From positions 1 through 34,840 of the forward strand of contig JAISTH010000080.1 of assembly GCA_031272715.1 (NCBI GenBank): a stretch of DNA of 34,840 bases. Direction: 5' to 3'. Source of the stretch: Desulfovibrio sp. (GTDB taxonomy: Bacteria; Desulfobacterota; Desulfovibrionia; Desulfovibrionales; Desulfovibrionaceae). A program made the position numbers and the translations under genes. Positions 1 through 7,533 of the stretch are shown in pieces (the stretch's first letter is position 1; every line of letters begins with the position of its first letter). Below the pieces are notes generated by a model, which ran no database searches, was not told where the DNA came from, and worked only from the letters and a program-made list of their open reading frames with translations.

Positions 1-414
1 GGGGGTGTGCCGTGGTGCCCACCAGGCAGATTTCCCGTAAGGAATTCCTGATGGGCCCAACCCCTTGGTTTTCTAGGGCAAAGTGGTGCTCGGAGGCATA
101 AAAGTGCGAAACTACAGTACACTTTTTTGAGAGTTTAGCATGTGTATTCACTGAGATGAAATTTATTTTGCATGCCAGTGCTTGACGTACAATTCTGCGC
201 AGAAGAGTGTGTTTTCTTAGTTTTTAACTTCGTGAATATGCCATTATCTTTTATACACGGCATTTACGTGTAGGCATCTGCATACTTAGCGGCACAGTGT
301 CAACGATCTTATCCCCTTCAAGTTTATCATCCTTTGACAGTACCTCCTTTGTGCGATGCCGATGTCCACATCATCACACTGCCTGACCGATTGCGGAATA
401 GAAATCGCCTCTGG
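1..414. other. Intergenic window edge, no gene seen
   Basis: No convincing reading frame is present. The first 60 bases are GC-rich and the rest is AT-rich like the genes that follow. A small inverted repeat (AAAAGTG at 100-106 against CACTTTT at 120-126, followed by further Ts) could be a weak terminator or part of a mobile-element end. AAAAGTGCG at 100-108 recurs in inverted orientation at the other end of the window. Confidence 0.5.
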
Positions 415-1128
415 CTATTGTGTATTAGCTGTTTGATGAAAATCTTTAATTTCCTCTTTAAGTTTAGATATCGCCTGTGCGGCTAGGCAAGTTGGCGAAA
501 AGTCAACTTGCGAAAAATGGCGGAGCAATGCATCATTTAGTATCTCTTGCGCATTGTCGGAGAGCGACCACTCAGTTGCAATAAGTGAATTTATCTCGGG
601 CTCTACGGCTTGTATATGGTCAAAGCGTAAAATAGAGCCGTGACCCTCTTCTTCAAAAGGTAATAAATCCCAAAAACATTGTGTGTATTCACAAAGCTTG
701 ATTCGTTTGATGAATTCTGGACCCATGGCAGTAAAATAGGGCACAACGATATATGTTGCGGCAGAATACCATTCTGGCAAATTCTTACGTATTTCGTGCG
801 GTATAGTCGTCCCAGGTGTTGCGACTATAAGGACAGGGCGTACTTTCCCGCGGTTTATTGTCAAGATTTCATTGGTGTAAGTAGGTATTGATGCAACTGG
901 GATTGGCTTTAATTCATCCCGTCTATCTTTGCGGAAGACTGTGACGGATAAATTTATAGAATCATGTGTCTTTGGAGCACTACGCCTATCTATTATCACT
1001 TCATATGGGTGACTGGCTACATGCCGTGCGTATGCCCACGCGAGTTGCCATCTTTTGCGTTTCTTTAATTGAAGCTTTACCCACCATTGGGGAAAGAGCT
1101 GTTGAATGCAATCGTCAGGGAATTTCAC
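415..1128 (-). CDS. PemK/MazF-like protein, candidate toxin
   Basis: This 237-residue protein has features of the PemK/MazF beta-barrel fold. A central RPVLIV stretch, as in the family's RPVVVI motif, is followed by an IVVPYFT strand and then a SILRFDHIQAVEP segment of the kind that closes the fold. Family members are usually mRNA-cutting toxins of about 110-130 residues, so this one has a long N-terminal part and an extra C-terminal helical tail. I chose GTG at 1128 because AAGGA lies six bases before it. An ATG at 1164 is possible but would overlap the upstream gene by 50 bases. With GTG the overlap is 14 bases, so the two genes are probably translationally coupled. GC content is far below the backbone, suggesting transfer. 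The fold is recognised by eye and the toxin role is inferred from the partner gene. Confidence 0.5.
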   Translation of the reverse strand: MKFPDDCIQQLFPQWWVKLQLKKRKRWQLAWAYARHVASHPYEVIIDRRSAPKTHDSINLSVTVFRKDRRDELKPIPVASIPTYTNEILTINRGKVRPVLIVATPGTTIPHEIRKNLPEWYSAATYIVVPYFTAMGPEFIKRIKLCEYTQCFWDLLPFEEEGHGSILRFDHIQAVEPEINSLIATEWSLSDNAQEILNDALLRHFSQVDFSPTCLAAQAISKLKEEIKDFHQTANTQ

Positions 1129-1912
1129 AGTCGTTCCTTGCTTTTGACTTCCATATTGAATCATCAATAGTGACAGTATATTGTCCTATTGGGAGCATGG
1201 GGATTTCGGGTTCATCCATTGCCATCATACCGTCAAAGAAAACCTTGTCATATCGCGGGGGAGGGATAGGACGTGGCGGTTGACGGTTTCTTCGAATTTC
1301 GTCAGCTTTTTCCGCAAGAAATTTTTGCGCATCAGCCAACCATATTTGATATTTTCTTTCTTCATCATCCGTGCGTTTGTTGGATGTATTTTCAGTAATA
1401 TGAGAGTGTTTTTTGATGAAGAAACCAGTTGGCTCAAACGAGAGCAATTCATCAGGCGCAGCCTTTAGCATAGGGGGAGTCTTGTAGACATAGTCAAGTA
1501 ATTTTGGTGTAGAGTTTCCAAAAATTTTAACTTGGCTATCGATGTAATGTGCATATTCTGCACAGAGCTCCTGCGATGCGCATTCTACAGTTTTTTCCCT
1601 GTCACCAATAATCCAACGAATGCAATCGTCAACGCCGTATTGTGGCGGGATGGTATTTTTGGTAGCACCTAATGCATAGAGGCCATTTTCAAGGTGATCA
1701 TATAGTGTTACATCCCACGGACCATAGTGGTGGAAACGCCAAGTCGTATCGGTAAAGCTGCCGCCTTGATTATGCTCTGCATGAAATAAATCTGTTAAAT
1801 AGATGTATTTAATGAAATGTATGGGGCCCATTCCTGGTATCGTATATGGGTCAATATCTTCAGCGCTTAACAGGACTTGCGCAAGAATTGCGTTTACCCT
1901 TTGCGTATTCAT
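1115..1912 (-). CDS. Panacea-like (SocA/DUF4065) protein, candidate antitoxin
   Basis: This 265-residue protein begins with a helical domain in which IHFIKYIYLTDL, then TTWRFHHYGPW, recall the Panacea/SocA pattern of a K-x-x-Y-L helix followed by a W/Y-x-x-x-x-GP segment (about residues 28-75). Panacea domains are known as general antitoxin modules paired with many unrelated toxins. The C-terminal half, after about residue 150, is charged and proline-rich (a PPRPIPPPR stretch) and may be the toxin-binding extension. The ATG at 1912 has a weak GGA eight bases upstream; an in-frame upstream extension to 2068 crosses the composition boundary and looks spurious. It is first of two overlapping genes. 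The antitoxin role is inferred from domain and arrangement. Confidence 0.45.
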   Translation of the reverse strand: MNTQRVNAILAQVLLSAEDIDPYTIPGMGPIHFIKYIYLTDLFHAEHNQGGSFTDTTWRFHHYGPWDVTLYDHLENGLYALGATKNTIPPQYGVDDCIRWIIGDREKTVECASQELCAEYAHYIDSQVKIFGNSTPKLLDYVYKTPPMLKAAPDELLSFEPTGFFIKKHSHITENTSNKRTDDEERKYQIWLADAQKFLAEKADEIRRNRQPPRPIPPPRYDKVFFDGMMAMDEPEIPMLPIGQYTVTIDDSIWKSKARNDCEIP

Positions 1913-2309
1913 AATGAGTCCAAATATTTTAATGGTTATGGGGGAATAAAGCCATTTTATTAAGTTGATCGAATGGTTTTCTCGGGTTCGTAAGAGTAGA
2001 TTATGATCTGAATTAGATGGTGTAAATGGGGCCGCATCCACGTGTGGGTGGCGGGCAAGAAGTTCCATGGGCTCGCGGCGGGATCGCTCCCGGCGGCTCG
2101 TTGTGCCGTAGCGGTTTCCGAATCTCCCTCCTCAACCACGCCCCTCGCTCCCCTTGAAATAAACTGCCGCTCGTGTGCACAGCATGCCTCGTGGACCCTT
2201 ATCATACGTGACGGTCCGGGGCTTGTTTGCCGTCAAGACCTGTGGGTGCTCTCCTGCGCTGGCTCGCGCCTGTCGGCGGGCGCTCCTCACGCCTCCCTTC
2301 CTTCTTGCG

Positions 2310-2338
2310 ATTGTAGCACAGGTCATGGGTGCTGTCGA
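2310..2338 (-). promoter_or_regulatory. Candidate sigma70 promoter
   Basis: On the minus strand TCGACA (2338-2333) is separated by 17 bases from TACAAT (2315-2310), five of six matches in each box. It points toward the Panacea/PemK-like pair, although it lies in backbone-type sequence. Confidence 0.45.
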
Positions 2339-2418
2339 CGGCCTTGCCTGCAGGGGGTGATCGCCAGGATCGGGGCGGTGCGCCATCGCGAGGGCGTCAC
2401 CTCGGTCGCCCGGACTGA

Positions 2419-2446
2419 TTGAAAAATCTCCAGACTTTGCTAAGGT
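2419..2446 (+). promoter_or_regulatory. Candidate promoter of the EF-G-like gene
   Basis: TTGAAA (2419-2424) is followed after 16 bases by TAAGGT (2441-2446), with a TGC extension just before the -10 box. The -10 match is poor, so this is a tentative call. The leader would be about 100 bases long. Confidence 0.3.
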
Positions 2447-2548
2447 GGGGGTTCCTATCGCGCAATCCCGTGCCCACGCCGCGACGGCCGCATCCCGCCA
2501 GTCCCCTGGCTCCCGCCGGCGTGCCATCCTAGCAAAATGGAGTTCACG

Positions 2549-4615
2549 ATGGCGACCCCTCTGGAAATGCAACGCACCTATGCCCTGGTCGGAACAGGCG
2601 GCTGCGGGAAGACCTCCCTGGCCGAGATGCTACTCTTTGACGCCGGAGTCCTGTCCCGGATGGGGGCCATAGAGGAGGGGACCACCTGCCTCGACTACGA
2701 GCCGGAGGAGGTTCGCCGCCGCGGCTCGGTGCAGCCCGCCTGCGCCACCTACCAGTGGAACAAGAACCGCCACTTCATGCTGGACATCCCCGGGGACGGC
2801 AACTTCACCGGCGACATGGCGTACCTGCTCAAGGCCGTGGACGGCGTCCTCTTCGTCATCGACGCCGTGGACGGCGTCCGCCCCCTCACCAAGAAGTTCT
2901 GGAACATGGTGCGGGCCGAGAATCTCCCCGCCCTCCTCGTGATCAACAAGCTCGACAGGGACAGGGCGGACTTCAAGATGGCCTTCGACAGCCTCGCGAC
3001 CCTGGGGATCAAGACCGTCGCCCTGCAGGTGCCCATCCGCAAGGGCGAGGCGTTCGTGGGATACGTGGACGTGCTGGGGGGCGAGGCGAAGTTCTTCGGC
3101 GAAGGCGGCGCCGTGACGAGCGGCCCGATCCCCGCGGAACTGGCGGAGGAAGTCGGTGCGCTTCGGGACGTGACGGTGGAGAACATCGCGGAGAGCGACG
3201 AGACCCTCATGGAGAAGTATCTCGAGGAGGGAAGCCTCGACGCCGCGGATCTGCAGCGCGGCCTGCGAACAGGGGTGATCTCCGGCGAACTGACCCCGGT
3301 GCTCGTATGCTCCTCGCTGGAGAACAAGGGTGGCGCGGCCGTCCTCGACGCCGTGGAGACTCTCCTGCCCTCGGCCCTTGATAGGCCTCCCCTCGTGGAC
3401 GTCGCCGGCGGCGCTCCCCGCCCGATCAGCGGCGAAGGCCCCGTCGCCTGCTTCGTTTTCAAGACGCTGTCCGATCCCTTCGCCGGCCAGCTCTCCCTGC
3501 TCCGCATCCTCTCCGGCACCCTTTCCGGGGATGCGTCCCTCAAGAACATGCGCACCGAGGAGAACGAGCGGTTGGGCTCGCTGCTGTTCCTGCTGGGGAA
3601 GAGCCAGTCCCCCTGCAAGGAGCCGATGGGGCCCGGAGCCCTGATCGCGGTGCCGAAGCTCAAGAGCACCCGCACCGGGGACACCCTCTGCGACGAGAAG
3701 GCCCCCCTCACGATGGCCGTGCCGGAACTGCCCCCCCAGCTCATCACCTACGCCCTCGCGCCCAAGGAGAAGGGGGAGGAGGACAAGGTCTATTCGGCCA
3801 TGCAGAGGTTGCTGGACGAGGACATCTCCCTCAAGCTCGCCAGGGACGAGGAGTCCAGCGACATCCTGCTCTCCGGCATGGGGCAGCTGCACATCGAGCT
3901 GTCCGTGGAGAAGGCCAAGCGCCGCTTCAAGATAGACATCGTGCTCAAGACCCCCAAGGTCCCCTACAGGGAGACGGTGCGGGGCAAATGCCAGGTCCAG
4001 GGGCGCCACAAGAAGCAGTCGGGCGGACGCGGACAGTTCGGCGACTGCTGGATCGAGATGGAGGGACTGCCCAGGGGGAGCGGGTATGTCTTCGAGGACG
4101 CGATCGTTGGCGGCGTGATCCCGCGCCAGTACATCCCGGCCATCGACAAGGGCATACAGGAGGCGGCCGCGAGGGGATTCATGGCGGGGTGCCAGGTCGT
4201 GGATTTCCGGGTCAAGGTCTACGATGGCAGCTACCACACGGTGGACTCGTCGGAAATGGCCTTCAAGGTGGCGGGATCGCTGGCCTTCAAGAAGGCCATG
4301 GAGACCCTGAAGCCGGTGCTGCTTGAGCCCATCGTCCTGCTTGTCGTCTACGTGCCCGACGAGAGCATGGGGGACGTCATCGGGGATCTCTCCTCCCGGC
4401 GCGGCAAGGTGCTGGGCTCGGACTCCCAGAGCGGCATCACCGAGATCAGGGCCCACGTCCCCATGAGCGAGGTGCTGCGGTACGCCCCGGATCTGCGTTC
4501 CATGACGGCCGGCCAGGGGTTCTTCACCATGGAGTTCGCCCATTACGAGGAGGCCCCGCAGCCGGTGGTGGACAAGGTGACGGCAGAGCACAAGAAGGCC
4601 AAGGAACAGGCCTGA
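2549..4615 (+). CDS. EF-G-like translation factor GTPase
   Basis: This 688-residue protein has the full EF-G layout: a G domain (about 1-270), domain II, and domains III-V, ending in the EF-G C-terminal fold. The P-loop is GTGGCGKT (15-22) and NKLD lies near residue 132. Domain IV contains YHTVDSSEMAFKVAG, close to the EF-G tip sequence. Two departures mark it as a paralogue rather than housekeeping FusA: the DTPGH motif reads DIPGDG (79-84), so the catalytic histidine is absent, and the switch I RGITI motif is replaced by RGSVQ. Such EF-G2-type proteins occur beside normal EF-G in several phyla, and the mycobacterial EF-G2 is reported to lack ribosome-dependent GTPase activity. I chose ATG 2549 over ATG 2537 because GGAG (2539-2542) sits six bases before it. 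It stands alone and ends in a hairpin. Its cellular role is unknown. Confidence 0.9.
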   Translation: MATPLEMQRTYALVGTGGCGKTSLAEMLLFDAGVLSRMGAIEEGTTCLDYEPEEVRRRGSVQPACATYQWNKNRHFMLDIPGDGNFTGDMAYLLKAVDGVLFVIDAVDGVRPLTKKFWNMVRAENLPALLVINKLDRDRADFKMAFDSLATLGIKTVALQVPIRKGEAFVGYVDVLGGEAKFFGEGGAVTSGPIPAELAEEVGALRDVTVENIAESDETLMEKYLEEGSLDAADLQRGLRTGVISGELTPVLVCSSLENKGGAAVLDAVETLLPSALDRPPLVDVAGGAPRPISGEGPVACFVFKTLSDPFAGQLSLLRILSGTLSGDASLKNMRTEENERLGSLLFLLGKSQSPCKEPMGPGALIAVPKLKSTRTGDTLCDEKAPLTMAVPELPPQLITYALAPKEKGEEDKVYSAMQRLLDEDISLKLARDEESSDILLSGMGQLHIELSVEKAKRRFKIDIVLKTPKVPYRETVRGKCQVQGRHKKQSGGRGQFGDCWIEMEGLPRGSGYVFEDAIVGGVIPRQYIPAIDKGIQEAAARGFMAGCQVVDFRVKVYDGSYHTVDSSEMAFKVAGSLAFKKAMETLKPVLLEPIVLLVVYVPDESMGDVIGDLSSRRGKVLGSDSQSGITEIRAHVPMSEVLRYAPDLRSMTAGQGFFTMEFAHYEEAPQPVVDKVTAEHKKAKEQA

Positions 4616-4628
4616 GTTCGTAGAGATG

Positions 4629-4657
4629 CATGGGCGTCCGGCACTCGGACGCCCATG
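4629..4657 (+). terminator. Hairpin after the EF-G-like gene
   Basis: A perfect 12-base stem (CATGGGCGTCCG against CGGACGCCCATG) with a five-base loop begins 13 bases after the stop codon. No clear T-run follows, so termination may be incomplete or factor-dependent. Confidence 0.6.
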
Positions 4658-4755
4658 ATGCGATGTTTCAGCATTTGAGAGGCCACGATATCGCTATGCA
4701 TGCGAGGTAATGGAACGCATGCTTCTCATTGGAGAAGTTCAGGTAGGAGTCGAAC

Positions 4756-5211
4756 ATGGAAGGGCCTATCAATGGTGAACTGCAAGTGTCCTCGGGAGGC
4801 GTTCCTGCGACTGCGGAAAACACGCTGCAACTCACGAAGGCGGAAGCCTTGGATCTTACGGGATTGACGGAAGAGCAGAAAAGCGAACTTCGGATGCGTC
4901 ATGCGGATGGCGTGATTGACTTGCACAAGAAGGCTGCCGAGGTTCAGATTGATGTCGTCGCCTTGGAAAAAACGCTTGACGTGTTCAACACGCAGACGAA
5001 GAAGGCTACCGATAACGGGCATTCCGCGACTTTGCAGCATTCCCAGACAAGTTCCGTCGGCAGGACGGAAGTGATCATAGGGAACACGGGCAAGGCGGCG
5101 TCCGGGAAGCTTTCCCGCAGTGCGACCGGGGAGGAGGACAAGACTCTTCAGGTCGTGCTTGTCGTTGCCATTGCGATATTGCTGTTGGCGATAATAATCA
5201 CCGGCAGATAG
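4756..5211 (+). CDS. Unrecognised tail-anchored protein, first of a pair
   Basis: This 151-residue protein has no signal peptide and ends in one hydrophobic helix (about 129-148, VVLVVAIAILLLAIII) with only three residues after it, so it looks tail-anchored with its body in the cytoplasm. A soluble helical part (about 27-85, TKAEALDLTGLTEEQKSEL and on) precedes a Ser/Thr/Gly-rich segment with GRTEVIIGNTGKAASGKL (about 103-120). That segment looks like a family signature, but I cannot name the family. AGGAG precedes the ATG by eight bases. GC content is clearly lower than in the flanking genes. The next gene, on the same strand 123 bases away, encodes another protein with a C-terminal helix, and the two probably act together. 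No function is assigned. Confidence 0.75.
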   Translation: MEGPINGELQVSSGGVPATAENTLQLTKAEALDLTGLTEEQKSELRMRHADGVIDLHKKAAEVQIDVVALEKTLDVFNTQTKKATDNGHSATLQHSQTSSVGRTEVIIGNTGKAASGKLSRSATGEEDKTLQVVLVVAIAILLLAIIITGR

Positions 5212-5334
5212 GTGCTGGTCGTTAGCGCAGATGCAACACTAGCACCCATTTGCGGACCAACTCCCTCATAAAAAGAAAAATTTCATATAGGGTGATCCAC
5301 TTCCAAAGACGCTTTCTGTTTTCAGGAGTTTGCG

Positions 5335-6150
5335 ATGCACCGGATGCGCAATTCATGTTACGGGAGAGTGTATCATAAATTCCTGCATGGCATAAAACGC
5401 CATATTAGGGAGGCTAGAACCTTTTCAAGAGAAATCGGCGGCACTGACAAGAGTGTCAAGAAATATTTTTTCAGCCTGCCAGATGATGAATTAAAAACCG
5501 TTCTTGCCGAATATGGCCGTAAATACGGCGAGCAAGCCGAAAGATACGCCCAGAATACGTTCCAGGCATGGAAATCCGGCACACGGAACATGTCTGCGAC
5601 TATCACAAAGAGGCTCTTCGAATTCCTCCCACCCCAAATGCCAATCGCCAAGAAATACGAACTGGCGGAAAGCATCTGGCTCCACTTCGCACCTAGATCC
5701 AGACACAATTTTGTGATCGGGACAGATGCCGATGTGACGACATTGGCAAATATCGTCGCCGACATCCTTGACGTGCAGGTCACCTCGTATTGCATCCCGG
5801 ACGATGTCAAAAAGAGGTTCGCGTGGCTTGCCGAAGGCGATGTGGCAGTTGAGGAGCAGCTGTTGAATCACTTCAGGCAGAAGCAGAAACAGCTGGCGAT
5901 ACAGAAGGTATTGTTGGAGGTCCCTGTTCTCCAGAGGCAGATCAGGGAGCACTCGACTACGACCAGATCGGTGCAGTCTATCATAAAAGTGCACAGGCAC
6001 GCGATTGCGATATCTGTCGTTGCCGGGAATTCCAACACGATTCAGGAAATGACGATCGGGCAGCTTCAGGTAAAAAAGCTGCAGGTGAATTACCCCGTGC
6101 TGGCCGCTGCGATGGTCGCAGTGGTGCTCATCGTTATGTTCGGGACGTAG
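5335..6150 (+). CDS. Unrecognised tail-anchored protein, second of a pair
   Basis: This 271-residue protein is mostly helical and charged, lacks a signal peptide, and ends in one membrane helix (about 252-269, YPVLAAAMVAVVLIVMF) with almost no tail. A conserved-looking block spans about residues 40-120: KKYFFSLPDDEL, YGRKYGEQAERYA, a KSGTRNMSATITKRLFEFLPP stretch, then KYELAESIW. A predicted amphipathic region (about 155-215) follows. AGGAG lies seven bases before the ATG. GC is near 50%, below the roughly 66% of its neighbours, and the gene is convergent with nrnA. The topology matches the preceding small protein, suggesting a membrane-associated complex. I do not recognise the domain and assign no function. 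Confidence 0.75.
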   Translation: MHRMRNSCYGRVYHKFLHGIKRHIREARTFSREIGGTDKSVKKYFFSLPDDELKTVLAEYGRKYGEQAERYAQNTFQAWKSGTRNMSATITKRLFEFLPPQMPIAKKYELAESIWLHFAPRSRHNFVIGTDADVTTLANIVADILDVQVTSYCIPDDVKKRFAWLAEGDVAVEEQLLNHFRQKQKQLAIQKVLLEVPVLQRQIREHSTTTRSVQSIIKVHRHAIAISVVAGNSNTIQEMTIGQLQVKKLQVNYPVLAAAMVAVVLIVMFGT

Positions 6151-6190
6151 CGAGTCCCAGAAGGCGCCATGGCGCGATCTGCCGCAAGGA

Positions 6191-7201
6191 TCAGGCCTGG
6201 AGCAGCGGCATGGCTTCGAGAGCCTTGATCAGCGTGTCCTTCGCCTCTTCAAGGGACGTGAAGAGTTCCCCGCCGGCGGCGTTCCTGTGGCCGCCTCCCC
6301 CGAACCGCGCCGCCACCGCCTGGACGTCCGTCTCCCCTTGGGACCGCAGGCTGAACTTGCAGCGGTCCTTGTCCTCCCGCAGAAGCGCGGTGACGGCCAC
6401 TCCCCGCAGTTGCCGCATCTGCTCCACGAAGCCCTCGGTGCCGTCCGGCCCGGTCCCGGTCTCCTCCATGTCCTGCCGCGAGACGGAGCAGAAGGCGATG
6501 CCGTCGTGGCGCAGCAGCGTCACGTTTCCCATGAGCCGTGACCAGAGCCGCATCTGCCCGAGGGTCCAGGTGTTCCGCATCCTGTTGCGCAGAGCGCTCA
6601 TGTCGCATCCCTGCTCCACGATGTGCGCGGCCAGGCGCAGGACGTCCGCGCCGGTGTTGCCGTGGAGGAAGCCCCCGGTGTCCGAGACGATGCCGTGGAG
6701 CAGGGCTTCGGCCATGTCCCCCTGGAGGGGCAGGTCGAGGGTCAGGGCCACGTAGGCGACCAGCTGGGCGGTGGCTGCAGCTTCCGGGACGAGCCAGTTC
6801 GCGATCGTTCCGAGGCCGCCGTTGGGCGCCAGATGATGGTCCACGTTGACGACGGGGATGTCCGGAAGGGGGGCGAGTTTCGGGGCAAGGCGCGAAGTGT
6901 CGTTGAAGTCCAGCAGCAGTGCGCTTTCAGGCTTGAAGGGCAGCGATGCCGGCTCGGTGAGCACGGGGCCCGGCAGGGGGAGGGATTCGAGATGGGGCGG
7001 CACCGGGACGTCGGCGAAGAGGGCCCAGCGCTTGCCGAGTGTTTGCAGGATGTGTGCGGCCGCCGCCATGGATCCCAAGGCGTCCCCGTCGGGATGCACG
7101 TGCCCGGTGACGAGCACCCGATCGACCGACTTCAGGGCGTCGGCGATGCGCCGCGCCCCGTCCCGCATCGATGGAGGGATGAGGGGGTCAGTCGCAGGCA
7201 T
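6191..7201 (-). CDS. nrnA: DHH-family phosphoesterase (NrnA-type)
   Basis: This 336-residue protein has the DHH/DHHA1 architecture of NrnA, which degrades short oligoribonucleotides and, in several species, pAp or cyclic-dinucleotide products. Visible motifs are HVHPDGDALGS (about 34-44), DFND near 98, VDHH near 119, SDTGGF near 172, and the C-terminal DHHA1 signature GGGGHRNAAGG. Metal-binding residues appear intact. The start overlaps the end of the DUF503 gene by 14 bases, so it is last in the rimP-nusA-infB operon. In related genomes rbfA sits between these two genes and truB, rpsO and pnp follow. Here none of them is present and the next genes downstream are convergent and of different composition. 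Confidence 0.88.
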   Translation of the reverse strand: MPATDPLIPPSMRDGARRIADALKSVDRVLVTGHVHPDGDALGSMAAAAHILQTLGKRWALFADVPVPPHLESLPLPGPVLTEPASLPFKPESALLLDFNDTSRLAPKLAPLPDIPVVNVDHHLAPNGGLGTIANWLVPEAAATAQLVAYVALTLDLPLQGDMAEALLHGIVSDTGGFLHGNTGADVLRLAAHIVEQGCDMSALRNRMRNTWTLGQMRLWSRLMGNVTLLRHDGIAFCSVSRQDMEETGTGPDGTEGFVEQMRQLRGVAVTALLREDKDRCKFSLRSQGETDVQAVAARFGGGGHRNAAGGELFTSLEEAKDTLIKALEAMPLLQA

Positions 7202-7478
7202 GGATCTCGACCGTGCTGTCCACCATCTCCTCGGGGCACGTGGCCTCCATCATCAGGGCGCACTTGTCCATGCGGCTGCGCAGATGGCCCTCGCTGTTGG
7301 ACACGGAGACCACGGCCAGTCGGAGCCGGGTGAGGCTGTCCTCGGTTCCCGACTCCGCGATGGCGACGTTGAAGCGGTTCCGCGTCTTCTGCTTGAGGCT
7401 GTTGGCGACGCGGCGCTTCGCCTTGAGGTTGTCGTTGCCGTCGAGGTGGAACTCCACGGTGAGCACGGCGACGAACAT
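7188..7478 (-). CDS. ylxP: DUF503 / YlxP-like protein
   Basis: This 96-residue protein matches DUF503: an opening MFVAVLTVEFHLDG strand, then LKAKRRVANSLKQKTRNRFNVAIAE, then a second alternating half. DUF503 (YlxP in Bacillus) lies next to infB in many bacteria and is thought to be linked to ribosome maturation or RNA binding, but its role is not settled. It starts 55 bases after infB and overlaps nrnA by 14 bases. Its length is typical. With rbfA absent from its usual place just downstream, this small protein sits exactly where a ribosome-assembly factor would be expected. Confidence 0.85.
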   Translation of the reverse strand: MFVAVLTVEFHLDGNDNLKAKRRVANSLKQKTRNRFNVAIAESGTEDSLTRLRLAVVSVSNSEGHLRSRMDKCALMMEATCPEEMVDSTVEIHACD

Positions 7479-7533
7479 GGGGTCTACCCGGCCTCCCGTC
7501 CTGAGGGGGGCGTCGTGGCCGATGGCTGCGTCA

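Larger units (their letters stand above)
1913..2548. other. Long intergenic region across a composition boundary
   Basis: I see no gene here. Composition switches from AT-rich to GC-rich near 2035. The GC-rich side holds a good minus-strand sigma70-like promoter (2310-2338) whose transcript would run toward the Panacea-like gene about 400 bases away, and a small GNRA-type hairpin on the minus strand (CGGGA, GCGA, TCCCG, about 2082-2095). A weaker plus-strand promoter lies at 2419-2446. The minus-strand leader may be the remnant of a backbone gene whose body was replaced by the AT-rich segment. Confidence 0.45.

Noticed and set aside
6164-6175. Palindrome GCGCCATGGCGC between convergent genes
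   Set aside because: It has no loop or T-run for a terminator and a 12-base palindrome is not surprising in GC-rich DNA.
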